Positions 58,601 through 64,000 of a stretch of DNA of 64,000 nt are shown in pieces. How positions within the stretch are numbered: the first letter of the stretch is position 1; every line of letters begins with the position of its first letter. This DNA is from Meandrina meandrites (Eukaryota > Cnidaria > Anthozoa > Scleractinia > Meandrinidae), in assembly GCA_963693305.1 (NCBI GenBank), contig OY855913.1:24760614-24824613 (forward strand). The letters run 5' to 3'. Below the pieces are notes generated by a model. It made no database searches. It had not been told where the DNA came from and was given only the letters and a program-made list of their open reading frames with translations. The position numbers and the translations under genes are program-made.

Positions 58601-61600
58601 ATGTTTGCTGGTGATAGCGATGTGGATCGGACTGCGACTCTCAGAGTCCTGTAATAAACCAAGGTTTGTTGTTGAGCTTTATCAAAGTGAAAACAAGCCG
58701 GACCAACGCAGATAGAGCGGTTTTGGATCGAGTGTCGTAAAACCAAAACGATTCGAGTCACAATTGGTTTCGGTTTTACTTCTGATTGGTCGAGAAAGTG
58801 GCAAGATTTTTTTTAAAACCAATCACTAAGCGTAGTAATGCAACAGGAAAGCAAATGCAGATTACTTAATTTGTCACTCAAGTGAAAACGGCTCTATGTG
58901 CGAAACGGGATTGCCACTCAACGCAAATCACTCAAGTCCATGACACACCTTGCTGTTGACGTTCACTTTATGCTCGAGCAAAGTTTGCAACACGTTATCC
59001 AAACCGGCATCACAAGCCAAGTGAAGAGGGGTCATTCCATCCCAGGCTTCTACACCACCCTTGCCGTCTGGGCCAGGCCGCCGGGGACTGGTAAAAAATA
59101 TTTTGACAGCGAGGTAAGCAAAAAATCAATTTTAAATCATTTCGAAAAAAGGAATCGCCTTCAACAAGGCAGAGAATTCACCTGTTAATGTCACAACCAC
59201 TTCGAATAAGAAAACACGCGGATGGTTCATCTCGTTCATCAATGGCGCGGTGGAGAAGGGATTGGGTACAACCATTAGGACCCAGATTCCACGCGTCCGT
59301 GTCGCAGCCGTATAAAACCTGATGGTAAATTGTGACACTCATTATGAACATAAACATGACGATTTCAGTGTTGAAAAAGGACGGCACGTGGGCCTTTTTG
59401 TATGCACCAATCATGTGACATGGTCCACTGGCAAATGCTTTCTTGCGTTCACACAAGGAAACAGTCTCGCGTTTACACTGAAAAACAGTTTGAATAAAGT
59501 AGAAAAGCAAAGACCACAACCATTTGTTTAACTCACCAAGGTGGAGGCGACATCTTGTTGTCCGCTCTTAAGCGCCACCCATAATGGACAGTTGTTTTTC
59601 TCATCACAGCTATTGAGGTCCGCTCCTTTCTTACAAAGCGCGTCTACAACTGGCTGTAGTCGACACTGGATTGCTAACTGGAGAGGCGTCTTATTCTCTT
59701 TGGTCCTAAATAAAAACAAACGCAAATGAGCAAGTGAATCTGGCGTATGGGGTGAGCCTTATATTTTCAAGGGGGGAGGAAGGTTGGGCATTTACCAAAA
59801 AAATCTTGAACAGCTAAAACAGAAAAAGAAAAAAAACGTAAAATCTTGCACGGATTGAATGTGGAAAAACGTCCTATCTCAGAAAACTGTCTGACAACCC
59901 CACTCCCACCATCCCCCTAAAATAAAAAAGAATGGTCCATCCCTTGGTCCTCACCTCCCTGTCACGCTACGTCACGATTTCTATGTAACGCACCATAGCG
60001 TGACAAACGGAAAAATGTTGTCAAAGATTCATATAATAAGACTGAGACAATGGCGTGGCATACTTGTTGTTGATATCTGCTCCGTGCTCCAGTAAAAACA
60101 GTGCACTGGCGTTATCCCCTCGCTTCACGGCTTTGTGCAGCAGTGTCAGACCCTTGGTCGTCTGTACCTCAATACTTGCTCCTGCGTCTATGAGTCTGCT
60201 GGCTACAGACATCTGTCCGGTACACAGGGCTAGCTCCAAGGGGGTCTGATCCTCGCTGTCTGACAAGTTAAAGTCTGGTACGATGGGAAGGCGGCCGCCC
60301 CTGCCTAGACTGCCTGAAACGTGCACAATATGTAACTTATTTAACGATCAGTCCAACGCGATATTTTGGGTGTATTCGTCACAAACAAACTGCTCTTTTC
60401 CCCACTCTGATTCTCAGAGCATCCAATTCAAAATTGAAAATAAACAAAGCACTGGAATTCCTTTAATTTGATCACCCAAATCAGCTAGTTCCTTATGGGG
60501 TTGCTGTATCTATGGAGCTTATTTTAACAACTGATTGCGCTTTGTTCAGGCCAAATGAAAGTGGCTGTATTAACGAGTTCGTCGTACTAGCGAGGTAGCT
60601 GTATTCAAGAGTTCCTCCAATAAGAAAAAAAAGAGAGTTTTTATTTGAGAAGGAGACAGTGGGAATTACGAGAGGATGGTAAAATGGCAGTTCCATTGCA
60701 GATCATTAAGACTTGGCACATAATGCTCAAACGTTTTACTATCATGCGTTCACAGGTGAATTCGGTGTCTATTTCACATTATGCTCCAAATTTTACTTGC
60801 TCACAGGTGAATTCAGTGTCTAAAAGCATCACCCCTTCTCTAGAGAAACTTGCTGGGCGAAGAATAAAGGGGTAACCGACCTTGAAAGTCAATAAAACAA
60901 TTGACCACATCTTCGTGCTTGCCGGCTACAGCAACGTGTAACGGTGTTCGTCCATGGCACTCTGTGATCACAGCTTTAAGGTACGGATCCTGGTAGAGTT
61001 GGTAGTCTTCAATCAACTTGTGGATCATGTCTTCTGTTGGAGTCTGAGCCGCATCCGAGTCAGCGGTCGCTCCAGCTGAAGTAGGTTCACTGGGAGTGGG
61101 GTCTGGTTCTGAGCTGGTCTCTAACATAAGACAGAAGGCAAAAAGGGTTATTCAAATAGTTTTTGAGCTCTAGCAAAAAAGTGGGTCGTACACTCTGGAT
61201 TTATCTGACATACGAGGTGTACATAAAATGTGACTCATCGTCTTGTGGATCATGAACAACTTTGTATTCTAAGAAAATCTTCATTTGCTGAAATAATTAA
61301 ACTACTATCATTCCTTCTTTCATTACAGTAAGTTAATATTACGGTGAGAAGTGCAAAATAATCTTTATAACCAATTGATATACCTTATAAGAAATTCGAC
61401 TGATTGATTGACCGACCGACCGACCGACACTACACAATAAAATGTCTAGTAGAGATTTCAAATGCTCCTGTTAAGGACTACGGTAACCTAACTACATTAC
61501 AACAAGTATCAAGGAATTTTATGAATCACAATCACGTTGTTTCAAAAAGAACTGTCAGTGCATTGGGCTATGTTCTCATAGGCCGGTGAACAAGGGGATA

Positions 61601-63889
61601 ACCATTGTATTCTCTTTGTCTGAGATTCATTAGTCAGCTGTAGTGTACTGTTTGGTGTAGTTTCTATCAGATCTTCTGTACAGTTGTAACACGAAGACAG
61701 CCCACCTATACTGGGAGTCTCCTCAAAGGGATTTCCACCATATGATAAGGCGGATGCGGCAGCTGAAGCAGCTCTTATGTCGTCCAAGAAAGGATTAGTT
61801 CCGTCTTCAGACGAAAACGAGAAATCCCTTTCATCAAAAGGATTCGTGCTGTGTCCTAAGTCCGCTTCGAAAGAGTTCATTTTGTTTGACGTAATGGCCG
61901 ACACAGGCGGTGCGACGGCTTTCGCTTGAGCAGATGGTAACTTCTGAGCCTTCTTCTGACGTTCAGCTTCTTTAGCTTTCTCTGCAGCCTTGGCTGTTTG
62001 GATTTCCCCGAATTTCTCGATGGCCTTTTGTCTGGCTTCCTTCTTGGCGGCTTCCCTGGCTTGCATTCTTTCCGTGGCTTTTACTTTCATCTCTTCAGTC
62101 TCTGTGGTTTGGGCGTTTGGATTCGCACCGCTACGTTAAAAAAAAGAAAGGACATGATTAGTATTTAGCATTATACTTCTTCTACCTAATTGTACCTTTG
62201 ATACGGTTCGACGGCATTTCAGTCGATCCAAAATACCATGCAAGACCAGAAAGGTACGATGAGGTATTTACCGCAAATAAGGCGATATCAGGTCGGTGGC
62301 AAGGCTACTGATTGGCTAATTGTGAATTTGGACAAGACTGTCGATTATCGGTCAGTGACAAACGGCTTAAGCGTGATTCTGAAAAAATCGGAGGCTATCC
62401 AATAATATTTCTTGACAAGCATAGTTATTGCTAATTAAGAAGTGGGATATTTACGAAGACGCGCACGTCTTTTATAACATAACTTTTTTTCTGTTAACTT
62501 TATTTGTAATATTTTGTAAGCACTTACTTGTTAAGAAGTTCAGACACGAGTTTAGCGAGGCCCTTTCTAGCGGCAACGTGCAGTGGCATTTCGCCATGTT
62601 TGTTGGTGTGGTTAGGTTGGGCTCCGTGTGACGCTAAAAACAGGCCTGCCTCCTCTCGACCACAAGCGGCCGCCATATGGAGCAAGGAATCACCTTTTGT
62701 TACAAAAATAAAACAAAAACTTATGACTAAAAAAATAGAGGTAAAGTAAGGACGAGTTGTTTAAGAGAACAATACACTCTTTTTATATAAGAATACAATT
62801 TATAAAAATATCGAGGCTGAGATTTGCGAAATTTTAAGAATATTTCACGAATAATCCCGAGGCTGAGATTTTGATTAGAATATAATTTTGTTTGTTGAAA
62901 ATTTGAAAATACAATACAATTATACGTTTTTAACTAAACCGTATAAAATTCTTCCTTACTCTAAACGGCAAAACAAACTAATAAAACGATAAAAACCTTC
63001 ACTAGCCACATCTGTATGGTTTTCAGATGGTATACAGATCTAGACACCAAAAACTCGTAATTCATGATTGATACCCCAATACATTCTAAAACAGAGATGC
63101 CATAAGCTATAATCTAAGAATATTCACAAGAATATTTTCAGCCTAAAATCGATAGAAAAATAAGAATATTCAGCCTGGAACGAAAAACAATATTCTTGTA
63201 AAAAAAAGTTTTATTTTAATAAGTCATTCCCATTTCTTGTTTTAAACTCCTGCCATCGTAAAGCAAATAGAAAGAAAGCGAAAGGAAAAAGCAAAATAGT
63301 CGATTAAAAGACTGAAACCATTAGTACACCATTGTATCGTTAGCTAGTGGACTTCTTTCGCTTATATTATATGCATTAGCTCAGAGTAAGATCTCTTCCG
63401 TTTTCTTTGTTAACCATTGAGTTTGTTCCTTTTAGAGGGGCATTCCAGTTCCCATATCAGTCTTTTTCAACCAAGTTTAAATAAAAGTGACTGTCGCTGC
63501 ATGTACTTCTCTCCACAGTTTCAAACGCACGGTTCTGTATGGTTCTAACAGAAACGCATTAGTGACAAATTTCCGCCTGCAAATGTCGCACATCCAATTT
63601 TCGTATTCTCCGTTTCCGAGAGCCGTCTGCTGTCTGCAGCTTTATACAATGCGCTAACCAAGTGTTGATGGGTTGTCTTCAATACCAACAACAACAAACA
63701 AACAACAACAACAATTACAATGAGAGAGACCAATCACCTGTTATGTTGTTAATAGCATCCGGACTCGCCCCATGCTTCACCAGCTTGGCCGCCAGGCTGT
63801 CTTCGTCCATTGGATCAACTCTTGTGTCACGCGACAATGCTAGCCACAAAGGAACCCGCCCTTCATTGTCACGCAGCTCAAGATTAAGT
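54785..63889 (-). CDS. ANKFY1: ANKFY1 / rabankyrin-5, C-terminal part (5' partial)
   Basis: An early-endosome Rab5 effector that binds PI3P through FYVE and acts in macropinocytosis and endosomal sorting. Sixteen exons on the - strand: 63889-63738, 62693-62528, 62130-61706, 61120-60881, 60313-60064, 59705-59537, 59318-59182, 59087-58949, 58648-58448, 58194-58018, 57810-57663, 57327-57237, 56637-56513, 56372-56226, 55653-55563, 54914-54785 (stop TAG). Phases agree throughout. They encode many ankyrin repeats (motifs such as TPLHLACDAG and RQTALHMAA), then a FYVE domain with RKHHCRHCGRLLC and eight zinc ligands, ending LTSGAS. The order and final block match vertebrate ANKFY1 closely. The exon at 62130-61706 adds an NPF-bearing segment. 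Its donor is my choice (ATAG/GTGGGC), because it restores phase into the next exon. The N-terminus with BTB and the first ankyrins is off the right edge. Confidence 0.93.
55190..55320 (-). repeat. SINE 3' fragment (reverse)
   Basis: On the - strand it reads tgctatagagaattatccc then agtagcaatactcctagcc, matching the 3' part of the SINE at 16293. It lies in the ANKFY1 intron between the two FYVE exons. Confidence 0.6.
56681..57090 (+). mobile_element. Retroposed insertion with A-rich tail and long internal hairpin
   Basis: The insert spans 56694-57077, flanked by a 13-base duplication atcaaatagtgaa (56681-56693, 57078-57090). It ends aataaaatac plus an A run, so it was made by reverse transcription. 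Inside, 56844-57022 forms a near-perfect hairpin of about 88-base arms. It lies in the ANKFY1 intron between exons 57327-57237 and 56637-56513. It looks like a LINE 3' fragment that already carried a foldback element. Confidence 0.75.
57545..57620 (+). repeat. SINE head fragment after a G run
   Basis: A run of G (about 57555-57575) is followed by gcctaatggttatcgcg and ttggactttgactcggg, which resemble the A-box half of the SINE at 16293. The B box is missing. It lies in the ANKFY1 intron upstream of exon 57327-57237. Confidence 0.45.
58722..58845 (-). repeat. Dispersed repeat with CCAATCA motifs, copy 3
   Basis: On the - strand it reads gcttagtgattggttttaaa then ctcgaccaatcagaagtaaaa, matching the copies at 43553 and 44285. 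It lies in an ANKFY1 intron. Confidence 0.5.
61398..61428. repeat. Tetranucleotide repeat, GACC/GATT type
   Basis: About seven units of gatt then gacc in a row, in an ANKFY1 intron. Probably polymorphic. Confidence 0.7.
61706..62130 (-). other. ANKFY1 exon encoding an NPF-motif segment
   Basis: It follows an ankyrin repeat ending ELLNNGANPNAQT and encodes about 141 residues. The first half is a charged Ala/Lys/Glu helix-like stretch (EMKVKATERMQAREAAKKEA and on). The second half is Ser/Ala-rich and holds three NPF motifs at 61844-61836 (NPFDE), 61796-61788 (NPFLDD) and 61733-61725 (NPFEE). NPF with following acidic residues is the preferred ligand of EHD-type EH domains. The segment would therefore connect this Rab5 effector to recycling machinery. 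Confidence 0.75.
62700..63737. other. ANKFY1 intron without visible features
   Basis: About 1 kb of AT-rich intron between exons 63889-63738 and 62693-62528. Words like aagaatatt recur near 62790-63200, and a (CAA)n tract lies at about 63686-63715. I see no exon or element. Confidence 0.5.
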
Positions 63890-64000
63890 CTGAAATGAAC
63901 ACAATCAATAATCAAAATCTAACATCACCGCGGCTGACTGCCATCTTGCAAACACCTTCATATTACAAAAGCAAAAGCCTTTTTAACACGGAAATCAGCG

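Noticed and set aside
1..64000. CRISPR arrays, operons, prophage or plasmid features
   Set aside because: All genes are split by spliceosomal introns; the direct repeats present are transposon-internal or microsatellite.

Overview
The window is nuclear DNA from an animal, most likely a stony coral or another anthozoan cnidarian. The evidence is intron-rich metazoan genes with GT-AG splicing, a compact layout with short intergenic gaps, invertebrate-type gene versions such as a CNGL-like cyclic-nucleotide-gated channel, and many short inverted-repeat elements of kinds I associate with coral genomes. The species assignment is inference.

Layout from left to right. (1) 99-17975, + strand: the 3' two thirds of a citron Rho-interacting kinase (CIT) gene, covering coiled coil, C1, PH and CNH domains in 27 exons; the kinase part lies left of the window. 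(2) 20184-24793, - strand: an uncharacterised protein with a methyltransferase-like glycine motif; one exon junction is unresolved. (3) 25061-29317, + strand: a complete SR splicing factor of the SRSF4/5/6 type, head to head with gene 2 across a 267-base shared promoter region. (4) 33124-49037, - strand: a CNGL-type cyclic-nucleotide-gated channel in 12 exons. Its last intron holds a full-length, apparently intact two-ORF LINE (33859-39275, + strand) flanked by perfect 12-bp target-site duplications. (5) 54785-63889, - strand: the C-terminal 16 exons of ANKFY1 (rabankyrin-5), with ankyrin repeats and a FYVE domain. One exon adds a charged, alanine-rich segment with three NPF motifs; the N-terminal BTB part lies right of the window.

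Introns and gaps carry many transposons: hAT-like elements with 8-bp duplications, TA-flanked pogo/Tigger-like and TTA-flanked Harbinger-like MITEs, tRNA-derived SINE copies in both orientations, and a set of very small palindromic elements (65-128 bp) that share TAG...CTA ends and 9-bp duplications. The five host genes have unrelated jobs (cytokinesis and Rho signalling, unknown, splicing, sensory or ion signalling, endosomal trafficking), so they do not form a functional cluster. The points most worth checking are the NPF segment of ANKFY1, the intact LINE, the 9-bp-duplication micro-elements and the uncharacterised methyltransferase-like gene.
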